DNA of 64,000 bases from Fratercula arctica (Eukaryota > Chordata > Aves > Charadriiformes > Alcidae), in assembly GCA_947846985.1 (NCBI GenBank), contig CANTUZ010000001.1:109633757-109697756 (forward strand), in the 5' to 3' direction. The notes under the pieces were generated by a model. That model did not search any database, was not told the origin of the DNA, and was given only the letters and a program-made list of their open reading frames with translations. The position numbers and the translations under genes were made by a program. Positions 36,909 through 48,300 of this stretch are shown piece after piece. Position 1 is the stretch's first letter; each line of letters starts with the position of its first letter.

Positions 36909-39900
36909 AAAACACCTGTGGTGCCTGATGGCAGGATGTGCTTAGGCAGCTGACACCCTGACAAGAAAATAAGTACTGCCACTGTGCCTTTATAACTTAC
37001 GTGCAGCCTGAGACTTTTCCCTGTCTGCCAGTAGTGGCATAACTCTTACTGAAACAAGCAGGCAAAACATCTCCTAATGAAAATAGTTAAACTTTTAAGT
37101 ACGGTTTTAATTACAATGACAAACACCATTGATTTTCTCACATGGAAATAAATTTATTCTGACACTTGTACTTACAAGACCCAGACCGTAAGTATGAAAT
37201 TCTTGGCTTGCTTCTTCTAAGTTCTTGAGCTGGCTTCTTTCATCTGCTTTATTTTTCTTTTATTAAGAATTAATTAAAGAAAGCTATCAAGCTCATCTTT
37301 CTGACTGAAGTCAGCCTTCTTTACTTGGGTAAGCATAGGCAGTACTTAATAGCTGCGAGCAGTGTAAAGTCTATTTTAAAAATGTTTTTTATTTTAAAGG
37401 GTCACTGCCAAGGTGATGAGCGCCAAATCCAAATGAGCTTTTAACCTGCCTCCTTCACTCTGATGCTGATTTAACTTGTAAAATCCTGACAGCCGCACCA
37501 GGTTTAAAAAAGATCCTTTGAAGCTATACCATAGCAAAAGACTTCTTCAAGTCCACAGAGATTATGTCTACTGTGGCGCTCCTGTCAGCTGTCATTGTCA
37601 CTTCTTAGGAGATGTTAATCAGATTTGTTTATCCTGACCTCTGCTTTAGCTAGCCTGGACCTGTCTAAGGCTGTACCTGCCGGATGCTCCCTGTTGGGGT
37701 CCTGCTCACCTCTGCAGCCAGACTTGGCTCCCTCCCAAACAGGGGTGCCAGGTCAGCTTCCCTCCCTGCTTGCCCTCTCATCTGCCTCCTCCGGCCTGCA
37801 GGGAGTCTGGCCTTTCTGCTGCTTGCCCTTCTCTTTCCTCATCTAGCACTAACTTAGGGGTAATGGGTGTTCTGCTTTCATCTTTCCTCTGTGTGACAGG
37901 GTGGGTACGTACATCCTCCCCAAATTCAGTGGCTTAATGACTATGCACCACCACAGGCTGGAATGGGACTGTGGGGACTGTGGGGAGGAGGCAAGACCCT
38001 GCCCATGGGGACCCCTAGCACTAAGTTGTAAAATCTTCCTTTTATTTCAAATGTTTATTACCATGAACTTCATTTTCTTTTACTCAGATCAAGTGTGTTT
38101 ATTACGTGGAGAGCTGGTAGTGATATTTTTAATTAAGGCTGTCTAATAATTTCCTTTATAGCTTTTGGTTTTCAGTATAGTTTATAACCCCAGGAATGTT
38201 AATAATTCTGGGCTAAATTTTGCATGCTTTGTTTCTGCCTGAAGTGGAATTGAATATGGGATTATCAGCTACCCTGCTTCTGCTTCCTATTTTTCTTCCC
38301 CAAAATATTCTCTTGTTTTAATAAAGTGCAGTAGGCTAGGAGCCAGCCGATCATAAATTGCACTTTCATCATTTCTGCTGCATAATGCTAATAATTCTGT
38401 GCAATTGTATCTGTAATCAAGCAAGGTGTTATGCATCTTTTACATAGAAAGCAGAAAACTGTCAGTCCATCAGCTTAATCAGTGAGGCGATGGAGGTTTT
38501 CAAAGGTTGTGCAAGGTCACCAGTGCAAACTGGGATTAAAATTTCCTGGAAGAAATGTGATGTTGTCCACCACACGCAATGCTTCTAGACTGTTTGCTTT
38601 TGCAAAAATATTAAGCAGGAGAAGCCAAGACATGAAAAGAACTTCTGTAGTCATCAGATTTTTATACTCTGATTGTAGAGGATGCCATGCATACCATATA
38701 GCACATCAGAGACACCCTCAGTTGAGCTGAGACGACTAGGCTTTTCCAGCACTCACGATAGCTGGCTGAAAGCCTAAAGGCAAGTTTGCCAGATCAGCAT
38801 GAGGAGTCATACCTCATTTCTAAAGGCTGAAATGAAAAGTTATTGTAATCATTTAAAAAAAAAAAAGTATTTGAGTTTCCATTCCACTGGACGTTTCCTT
38901 GGTGTTCCTGCTCTTTTACCTTCCTTTCCCTCTCCTCTTATTCTCTTCCTTCTTCTCTTTGTCTCTTTCCTCTCTTCACAAAGTTAAAATTACACATGGA
39001 ATGGAAATGGAGAATTTCAGGTAAATTCTCACTCTTTTTCCTACTGCACCATGTCCCCTCTGCGAAGAAGGCTGTCCTGAAAATCGCTCCAGAACTTGTA
39101 AATTAGCTGCAGTCTGGGACAGAGACAAGCAGACACAGCCCCCGGGGCTGCTCAGCACTAGTAATTCCAGTGTGATCTCGGGTGAGAACTGTTCAGTTCT
39201 CAGGACTCCAGGCAGCGGGGCTGCCCTCTTTTCTTCTGTTTATTGCTACTGTCTTCAACAAATTGGCAGGAAGGTTTTCTAGACAGCGTCCACCAGTTCA
39301 AAACAGGTATCTTGCATCTTTCCTCCTTCAATGGTTAGGCTGTTCAGAGGTCTAAAGCGGCACAAGGTGTTCAACAGATGTTGAGCACTTCTTCTGTCCT
39401 CCTTGGTAAAGCAGAAGAGTATGTATCTACGGCTCAACCCTGTTTGCCTCAGCCCTGAGAGCAGTTCCATTGAAGATACTCTTAAAGCACACGGGCTTTG
39501 CCCCTTGTGAAGAAAGCTGCCTTCACCTTTGGCACTGAATGCAAGATCACTCACTCTTCTGCTTCTACTACAATACTTAGGTCCAATGGATAAGGAAGAC
39601 AACCTGACTCTAAAGTTGTCCTATTCTGTGAGGTTAACCTTCACTTTAATCCTTACACTTTTCATTCATTTTTGTGAGTGAGATTTCTTGGATATATCAG
39701 GTCACGAGCTTCAGCAGTAGAAAGAGAAGGGGCAAAACCCATTGTTAGACAAGAATGCTAATTCTGAGAGCGAGCATCAAAAGGTTGAGTCAGCCTGTGC
39801 CACATTGTGAGAGTTCAGCAATGCTCCATTCATTTGTGTGACAAGCCTCATTATGAGGAAGCTTTTTAAAAGCAATTCATTCTGAGGAAGCTTTGGATAC

Positions 39901-40242
39901 AGTTCCAAACGCAGAAAAAAAAAACCTAGCAGAACTGGAGAAAGCAAAAAGAGCAGGCAGTAGAATCAAGCAGGAAGGCATACAAAAATCAGCTCTTTTG
40001 CAAGTTCAATTTTTCATTATGTTTGACATTCTTTGGGAGACAGAACTGTGCTGCACACTTGTGGCCTCAGGCAGTGAAGCTGGAAGAAGATATTTCAAGA
40101 ACTGCAGAACACACACACAACTGTATAACACAGAAAAGATATAAAAACTGAATTGACAAGATCATGATGCTAACTTGTTCCAGAATTACATCAGCCAAAG
40201 GAGTTTATTTTTAAGTAGAAAATTTTACTTATTCCTATTTTA
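36909..40242. other. No gene seen
   Basis: Mostly AT-rich unique sequence, with a GC-richer interval near 37625-37850. The 107-codon minus frame at 39279-39602 shows no recognisable motif. The 38290-38430 interval contains several TAAT and octamer-like words but nothing decisive. Confidence 0.45.
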
Positions 40243-40289
40243 CCACTTATTGATCACCACTATTTCAGGTGGTGATCAAAAGGAGTGGC
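40243..40289. repeat. Hairpin: perfect 11-bp stem with outer 5-bp stem
   Basis: TTGATCACCAC (40250-40260) and GTGGTGATCAA (40269-40279) are exact complements around an 8-nt loop. Outside small bulges a second stem pairs CCACT with AGTGG. It could be the remnant of a short inverted-repeat transposon or a structured RNA element. Confidence 0.85.
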
Positions 40290-41342
40290 ATCTAAAGTTC
40301 AGCTGAAAAATTTAATTAATTTAAAGTCAAACCCACCACAAAGAGATTAGACAGATTTTCTGAAGAAAACAAGCAATTCCTGGAAGTTGCGTGTGATTTT
40401 TTTGGGAGATGAGAGATACCATCAGTAACATTTCTAAGCAGACAGCTAGAAAAATATATAACTTGATGATGCCCTATGGGTTCCAATAACCTCTGGGATT
40501 TGTGATTGCCACTTTTAAGTCAACCATGCCATCACTGAGAAATTAAAAGAAAACAAACAGTGTTTTGTGCTCCCTCTGCTGGTTCTGGGGCATCAGGTAG
40601 CTGACAAATGCTAGATCCAGAGCTCTGCTGTTTGACATAATTCAGTGATGATGAAGCAGAAACAACAAGCTTTGACTTTCAGTCTGCTTCTGTATGTGAT
40701 TGTTTTGGCTGTTATTAGATAAGCGAACAAAAAATTCAAAATGGATTTTAGCTCCCTTTTAGAGTAAAAGTGCATTTCTCTTTTTGAGAGTGATAGAAAA
40801 GTAGTTTCTAACGTTTGCTAAACTTCAAGGCACCTTGCAACAATCAACACCTGGCCGACGCTTGGGGCAAGGCTGTGAGACTGAGTGGCCTGCAGCAGTA
40901 CAGATATTGGCAAACTCTCTCCAAACTTGTTGCTATCAAGTTTTTCAATATCAGACTGAGCTAATAGTCGGTCAGGCCTCATCTGTGCTTATTAGCCCAG
41001 TAGAATTGAGGGTTTAACTTATATGCTCAGAGAATGTAAATACAAAAGACTTCCTACTAACAAAAAAAATTGAAAGAGATGAGATTTAACATAAACAAAT
41101 GGGTGTGTTCATGAAAGGAAATTTGTACTCATCTGGTTTACAGGAAAATGCAAATGAGTTTAAGACAGGTTGCTATTCTGACATGCTTTGGTGCAAAGTT
41201 TTTCCTGTCCTGCATGGCATCCACAGGTGCTATGTAGAGGGATGGTTCCTCTCATCCACCGGTGGTGGTACTTCTGCTGGAAGTTCCTGCAGGAAGAGGA
41301 CGGTGGAGAGGGTGATGCCAGAGTACAGGGTGACCTCGTTAC
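40290..41342. other. No gene seen
   Basis: Unique-looking sequence leading to the solo LTR. The last 150 bp (41190-41342) are GC-richer and open in more than one frame, but I recognise no family. Confidence 0.45.
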
Positions 41343-41347
41343 TCCTG
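41343..41347. repeat. Target-site duplication, left copy (TCCTG)
   Basis: The five bases TCCTG lie directly outside the LTR end and are repeated exactly at 42010-42014. Confidence 0.9.
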
Positions 41348-42009
41348 TGTCATAGTTTGGGCCGGGTTGGCCAATGGCAAAGCGACAGATGCTCTCCCCC
41401 ACCTCTCGCTCTAAGGAGAGGAAGAAGAGAGATAAAGAGATTTGTGAGTTTAGAAAAAACTAAACCACTTTAATGAACAATTAATAATAAAATAAATGAA
41501 AAAAAAAAAAGAGGAAATAATGAAATAGATACAATACCTACAAATATACACAAAACGGTATCAAGCTCCCAGGGAGATGTCACTGGCAGGCCCTGGAAAG
41601 GTTCCAGACTGGACTCAGTGACAAATGGGAACTGGAACACTCTGACCGGGATCAAGAGACAGGTGAGCTGACGGGGTCCTCCTCGGACATCAGTCATCGA
41701 AGAAACAGTCCATTGAAGACCAGCCCACTGGAGAAAATGTGAAGAGGAAGAGCCCTTGGAAAAACATCCCTGGAGGGGACTCCTGGAGCCAACCTGATCC
41801 CTTTGATGCCTCAGCTTTTATACTGAGCGTGGCAGACGGGATGGAATACCCTATTGGTTAGTTTGGGTGACCTGACCTGTCCACAGATGTGACCCCTCCA
41901 CAGGGTAAACAACCCAGTCAGCTGACCCTGGCTGCCACAGCAACAAGCGTGAGCAAGAGCCTCTCTCACTGAACAGAAAGCTGGCTCTGCTTCACCCCAA
42001 ACCAGGACA
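41348..42009 (-). mobile_element. Complete solo LTR of an avian endogenous retrovirus (ERVL-like)
   Basis: On the minus strand this 662-bp element starts TGTCCTGGTTTGGG and ends CCCAAACTATGACA, giving imperfect inverted termini with TG...CA ends. A TATAAAAG box lies at 41815-41822 (minus strand), and an ATTAAA-type polyadenylation signal is at 41469-41474 (minus strand), followed by T-rich and A-rich sequence, so U3, R and U5 are in correct order. A perfect 5-bp duplication flanks it. Five-bp duplications and this terminal sequence fit avian ERVL elements, although the subfamily is inferred. No internal retroviral region is present, so it is a product of LTR-LTR recombination. Open frames inside it (75-80 codons) are not genes. 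Confidence 0.92.
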
Positions 42010-42014
42010 TCCTG
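42010..42014. repeat. Target-site duplication, right copy (TCCTG)
   Basis: Exact repeat of 41343-41347, abutting the LTR end. Confidence 0.9.
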
Positions 42015-44827
42015 AAAAAGTGTGACACTTACCTTAGCAAAAACCAAAGAGAGAGCAGAAGTCTGATGGGACTTCTGGGATGAGGTAGATTTGACTCATA
42101 CTGAACGAAGAACCTCTTAACCTTCAGAAGAACAGAAGCTGACCTTCTGCACATAAAAATATATTGGTAGATATTTTAGGTCTGATTAAAGCTGGGTTTT
42201 TGTTCCAGCATTAACTCAGGGAAAAACATGCGTGTTAAATACAGAGTGGAATAAGGAAAGTACATGCACAAACATCAGAGACACCTATAACCCCAGCTTT
42301 CTCATTGTGAGTTTGTGATCATCTAAAGCACAAAAATAACATGCATGTCAGTGTTTGAATACATTGCTATGACCCTAGAGCTATAAAATATCATTCCTCT
42401 ACCAGCACATGCATAATTCTACTACTTCTCTGTCCTTTTTTCTAATGTGTTACTACTTCTGCTCTGGAACTGCGTTTGTACAGTTCCTTCTACATGGGTG
42501 ACAGTTGCAGAGATCAGTTGGGGGGGGTTCTTGTTTGGTGGCCAAACTGAAAATCAGCCTAATCCCAAGTGAGATACAAATTCCCCAAGGACAACAGGAT
42601 TGCACTAACAGAGCACCTGCGAAAACAACTGGAGGACTAGGCCACCTTCTTGGTGCGTCTCCCACTTTTGACCCTAGCATGCTCTTCATCATTTATAGAA
42701 TTGCTCTTAAAAGCAATTTCAGAGGGATATAAAATGCCTTGTGTAAGGCACATATGAAAAAGATGTGAGAAAATTCCACTGGCCATTTGATTAACTCTAA
42801 GGAGCAGAACTTGCTAACATAATGAAGCATGACACATCATCAGGAGGCTGCATCTATCTGGAGAAGTGTCAAACAGCACAGTTTTATGAAGCATGAATAC
42901 TGTGCATTATGGAAAGAGAAAAAGATTTTAATTTTATTTCAACCTCAGCTACCAGCCCACCACCCCTAGGGTAGAGATACTTCCATATGCAAGACTGCAT
43001 AATTTAGAAAGTCACATAAATTATTATGGCGTGAATAACAGTAAAAGCATCAAGTCCAGTCTTTTCTTTGTTGGAAATGCTAGGTAAATTCCATCCTTTC
43101 TGTGTGTTTTTTTTTTTTTTTTTCCTTCAAGGATATCCTAAGAAGAAATAATTCTTGCTTTAAAATAAAATGGACAAGAAATAACATAAAAATTGAACTA
43201 CATAAATTATTCATTTGATTCAATTGTATAAGAGAAAGATAGATTGAGGGAACATTTTCCGTATGATTCACTGAAAACTGCATTTTTAATGGGATCTATA
43301 ACCTTAAATTTTCTGGATAGTTCTGAGTGATAACGTACATCTGTGTACTATGTCCCTCTGCGAAAATTACAACATCTATGAATTATGTTTATAACATCAC
43401 AAAACCGGAGAGAGAGATCAGATCTGGCAGTGTTAGGGTCTAATTTTAGAATGCACCCAGTTGTCTGATAATCATTTACACCAGAGACGCTACTATGCTT
43501 TCTTATGAACTGCAGCTTATTATTGGTAATATATTAGAGAAAAAAAAAAACCGCACATTATCTCTGCAAGGACTTTTGTATGACTACAGCCAGTAGAAAG
43601 GAGTCTCAGCTTCTGGAGAAACAGCTTTAATTCCCACACTAAGATTCAGCTCAGCTCCTACCCTGCGTGATGGAAGTTGCCTTGCAGGGTCTGGGCCAGC
43701 TGTGGATCCTCTCTCCCCAAAAGACCAGATACAACAGTAGCTGAAACCTTCATGGCCACTTTTGGGCCATTCTCCCTTTCCTGCAGTTGCACTTCCAGCC
43801 TGGATTGAAACTCTGCTCCTGACTTTTGCTTCCTTCTGTGCAATGTCATGTATAGAAACAACCTTGTTCCCCACTTGATTCTCTTTCTAGTCCCTTTTAA
43901 CTTATCAAACATCATTATTTCTGTTGAAAATGTCCTTTGGTGTCTTGAAGACTCTATATTTTGCCTTAACAGGACCACTAAAGAATATAAAGAACTATTT
44001 TAATGAGAAAAGTCTCTACCAAACAGGCAACTGAGTTGCTAATATCTCATTCTTAGCACTGCCACAATATTCATCAGGTCTATGTAAAGACTGGGAATTA
44101 ATTATTTCAGAGAGGTGTCTTTTCTGAAACTTTCAAGTGTCCTCATCAAGATTTGAGTAAAATATTCCCAGATCATTGCCCAAGAGTCATTGTCTTAGAA
44201 ATAAAAATTACAGAACCAGAATAATAATAAGCAAAATTAAAAGGAAAAAGAACCCAGCCCACAACTGTATACAAAGCAGGTATCAAGACTCATTTTCAGC
44301 TGAAATATTCAGACCAATTTCTTTCCTTTTGTACCTAATTTACAATAAGTAGCAAGAAAATGTAAACACTATGCTGAAATACTGCAGAAGAATTATGAGG
44401 CTAGTGATACCTGATCACTGTGCCCAGTTATTTTCTATGTACTAATTTCTGCACAGCATGGTCTGCTTGAGAGGTGTGAAAGATCAACAGCTGTAAAAAC
44501 AGAGCAATAGCTGCACTGAAGTTTCACACCTGCATGCGGAGACTCCTTCATCAACTTTGTGAACTTTGTCCTTTAACTAGAAGGCAAAGGGGTTATTTTA
44601 AGTGTCATGCTGCTGTTTCCTTAGTAAACAATGGGCATAATTAAAGCTGTTATGTATCCTCCAGGCAAAAGGATGCCAGTATTATGTTGGAAAAAATATG
44701 GCTTAGGATTTAACTGGCTAGATTTGTAATTCTTCTACTGTAGATGATAAAACATTACCAAATGAAAAAAAGTGGTAGTAAATTTTTGCTATTGCACAGG
44801 AAATGGCTGCAACACTTAGTTGCAACC
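42015..44827. other. No gene seen
   Basis: AT-rich unique sequence with a G8 run near 42520 and T17 at 43107-43123. The minus frames at 43584-43978 (96 and 106 codons, overlapping in different frames) have no recognised motif. Confidence 0.5.
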
Positions 44828-44863
44828 ACATTTCACTATGAAATGCAGCTCATAGTGAAGTGT
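44828..44863. repeat. 14-bp inverted repeat (hairpin)
   Basis: ACATTTCACTATGA at 44828-44841 pairs with TCATAGTGAAGTGT at 44850-44863 around an 8-nt loop, with one T-G wobble. The stem is too short and the loop too small for a typical microRNA precursor. Confidence 0.85.
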
Positions 44864-47800
44864 TATTAATAAATAGGCTTCTGACAGGAAAAGTTTATTT
44901 TAGTACAGTGGAATGTAAGTTACACTGGATTTCATTGCATTTAGTAAACAGAGCTACCTACAGATCCAGAAATAACTATAGCTGGAGAAAATCATGAGAG
45001 TTAGCAGAATCACTTTGAAACTGAATTTAAACCCAGAAATCAGCGATATAGTAATCACTTGCTATTCTCAAAGGAGACTAAGAAATTAGCTGAGAGGTAG
45101 GCTAGAACAAAAGAGGTGTAATTCATCATTCTCTGCGCATTTTTTTTAGTAGAAAAATGGTGCTAAGATGACGGAAGGAATTTAGTTTGTGTTATCCAAT
45201 CCCATTAACTATGTAAAAGATAGCGACCATATTGTTAAATGGTTAAAATGGAATGTAACAAACCCAGAAAAGAGGAATCCATGGCAACAGCTGTCCAAAA
45301 CAGAATATCTCTGTCTTTCCTTTAGAAACCTCCAGCAGGTTGACTGAGTAATTCCATGCTGCAGAAATGCCTTTGGGATGTGCTCCTACTGGCATCCTTG
45401 TACCACCTGCTTTGGAAGTACTGTACCATGGGCCTTAGCATTTGCACAAACTTCTGTAAAAGGAAAATGTCAGCTTCCATCTGATGTCTCAGTTTTGTAG
45501 TTACAAAAGACATACATGCATAAGCAGTGGCTAGGCTTACGGAGGCGAGACGCACACACGCAGAGAGGGCTCTGTGTCGCTTATTTCAGTGAGGCTGGAA
45601 TCTGCCTCTTGATTTTTTCCATCCAAGCAAAGTGATTGCATGGTGAATATACAGTAGATTTCATGCGTGTGAAATAAGACCTATCCTATACTAGCTGGTA
45701 AATGGGAGCACAGGAATATTGCCCCTCAATTTCAGCCTTAAGTCTTTAAAAGCTTCTTATAAGAAATATTTTTTCAAAATATATTCTGTTATTGATATGT
45801 CTTCCTTTTGAAAATATTTCCCATGTCATGGCTGAAGTGATTTATACAATGATAGACCTTATGTTCTCCCCCTGTAGTTATTATAAACAATATTTTTACA
45901 GTTCAGAGGAAGTGGTCTGAAAAAAGGTTTGTGTAGAGTGGTTAGGCTGGGGAACGACTAGAGATAAGGTACCTGGAGAATAAAACTAACTGCACCCTAC
46001 AGGTTATAGAATAAAAATAATATAAAAAATAAGTATTGAAAATTGTGGAGACCAGCATAACTGAAACTGGAACTTAACACTGTAGGTAGAAAAAACATGT
46101 ACAATAATGTTGTATTGTGAGGGAACTATACTAAAGAGCTATGCTGAATACATCTCTTGGAAGCAGGCGACTAGTGAAGTACATAGCTTTCCATCTTGGC
46201 TTGTCGATTTTCTTTGAACACGCTTGATGAAAAAACACTCATTTACCACAGAATATCTTATAACGAAGGCCACCAAAACTGATATATATGAATGTTTTAT
46301 TGACGTGGGACTAATTCTTCCACCACAGGACATATTTTACCTATTTAACAGTAAAATTTGGTCTGCTTACTCTTTGATGCATCTGCACCACATCTTATTC
46401 AGGACTGCTACTGGTGTGCACCCCATGCTACTAAGCGCTGTAGCAAATTGGATTTCTACCAATAAAGAAAAACTGCTTTCTTCTCAGAGCAGTAGGTAGT
46501 AACAACTGATAGTTTAAGAATCAGTATTTTAAATGAATCGGTATTTCAGAAATCTTAACGTGTCCTTTGTGACACCTCTCTTTTCCAATGAATCCCTTCT
46601 GCTGCTGGGATAGAAAGTTCCATATTCAGGGATGCAAGCAGGCAGTCCTGCGAAAAATGAATGCTTGTTAAATATAATCAAATTAAAAAGTAAATAACAA
46701 AAAGGTAGGTCTCTGAATACCTCTAAGACATTAAAAAAAACCAGCACATTAATTCCTCCCAGGGAGAGATAAGCTGCCACACTAAAAGATGGCTTCTAAG
46801 CTTGAGACTTTATTGCAGAAGAGGCATGGGAGCAGATCCATCCCAGTAACTAGTTACTTAATTTTTGTTTTCTTGCTGTTCATTGCAATGCATTTACAGC
46901 AAGTCATTTAAACTACATTCACTCTGAAAAATTAAGCCCTGGTGCTGCAATTCAATCTTAAGAATTTACTTCATTGCCAGATGTTAGAAGGACACAGGAA
47001 ATAAACACTTGAAAGCAGAGAGAAGCTGTGTGTGCCTGGCTTCCTTTACAGCTCTAAGTTTTTCTTTTTGCACATACCATAAGTCTGTAAATCCCATATT
47101 CCAAGATTCCCAGGAATAATTTCCAAGTACCTGAGCATTTTTCTAAAATTCTGGTTACTTCTATCCAGCTGGCAGTTCCAGTTTATTGCATTTAAGAAAC
47201 AAACAAAGCGGTTTTAAGGAACATCATTTTTTAAGATATAGTACCTTTCTGAAACCCCAAAGAAGTAATCTCACTCAGACACAGGAAGATCTATTGTCCT
47301 CTCATCCCTAGGCACAACTTCCATTAAAGCAGATCAAGGAAGGAATACACTTTCTAGTATTTAGATTTTTAAAACTATCTCAAATCAGACCCATGAAGAA
47401 TATTAAGGCCATTTTAATGGACAAGCTATTTAAAAAGAGAGCAAAACACACACATTTTATTGAGCAGAAACAGTGATGCGTTACACGCAGGTTGATACAC
47501 TAGCACAACTCCATTTTACTAACTGCAGTACATTACCCCTTGCCCGACAACACCAAGGTAAATGACAAAATAAATAAATAAATAAAAAATCAGGGTGTAG
47601 GAGTAGACTCCACTTCAGAACAGCGGTGTACCTTGTCATAGGATCTCTGTGGTTAACTAGAAAAATCATGAAAAGCAATAAGAGGTGTAAAGCTGTCATG
47701 AAAAACATCCCATTCTCCTTGTAGATAACCTTCATTTAAAGGTCACTAACCTGTTTCTGCCTCAGAATCTATAACGCTAACATAAAAATTTTAACCTCAG

Positions 47801-48282
47801 TGATACAGTAAACATGAGCATTGTGCTAAGATAGAAATTCTTCTCCTTCCAGCACAGAAGCCACAGATGTTACTTCGTGTTTTTGTATGCAGCAGCTTCA
47901 CAATCAACTCCGTACAGAAATAATTGGAACAGGTGGGGAATTCAACAACATATGACCACCAATTTGTATCACAGCATCTCAAAATAAAATACTGACTAAA
48001 CTTAGAAAACATTTGGTGGAAAATAAGATAATATCACCTTCTGCTTTTCTATCTTTTCAATGTCCTCCTGAAACAACCAGCAATGTATATGCATACATAA
48101 TGTATAAATATATCCTATATACCCTATATAATCTCTCTCAACTATTTCTTTTAAGAGGTGAACAAAGACCATTCAGAACTCTAAGCCTGACAGTTATTCC
48201 CAGCACCCTAGAGTAACTGCCCTCCCTGTGTTCTGTTTGCTTTGGAGCAGAGCCAGATAAAACACTCAAAGCTTAAGTTCTT
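44864..48282. other. AT-rich sequence, no gene seen
   Basis: Unique-looking. Contains a short AAAT tetranucleotide repeat at 47567-47590. No interspersed repeat or coding region was recognised. Confidence 0.5.
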
Positions 48283-48300
48283 CCCCCCCCCCCCCCCCCC
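48283..48300 (+). repeat. Poly-C run (18 C) followed by A6
   Basis: Uninterrupted C18 abutting AAAAAA. The minus strand is G18, which can form quadruplexes and is prone to length error in sequencing. Confidence 0.95.

Noticed and set aside
42024..42047. Minus-strand consensus splice donor (AAG|GTAAGT) beside the solo LTR
   Set aside because: No convincing acceptor or open exon upstream on that strand, and a lone donor match is expected by chance.
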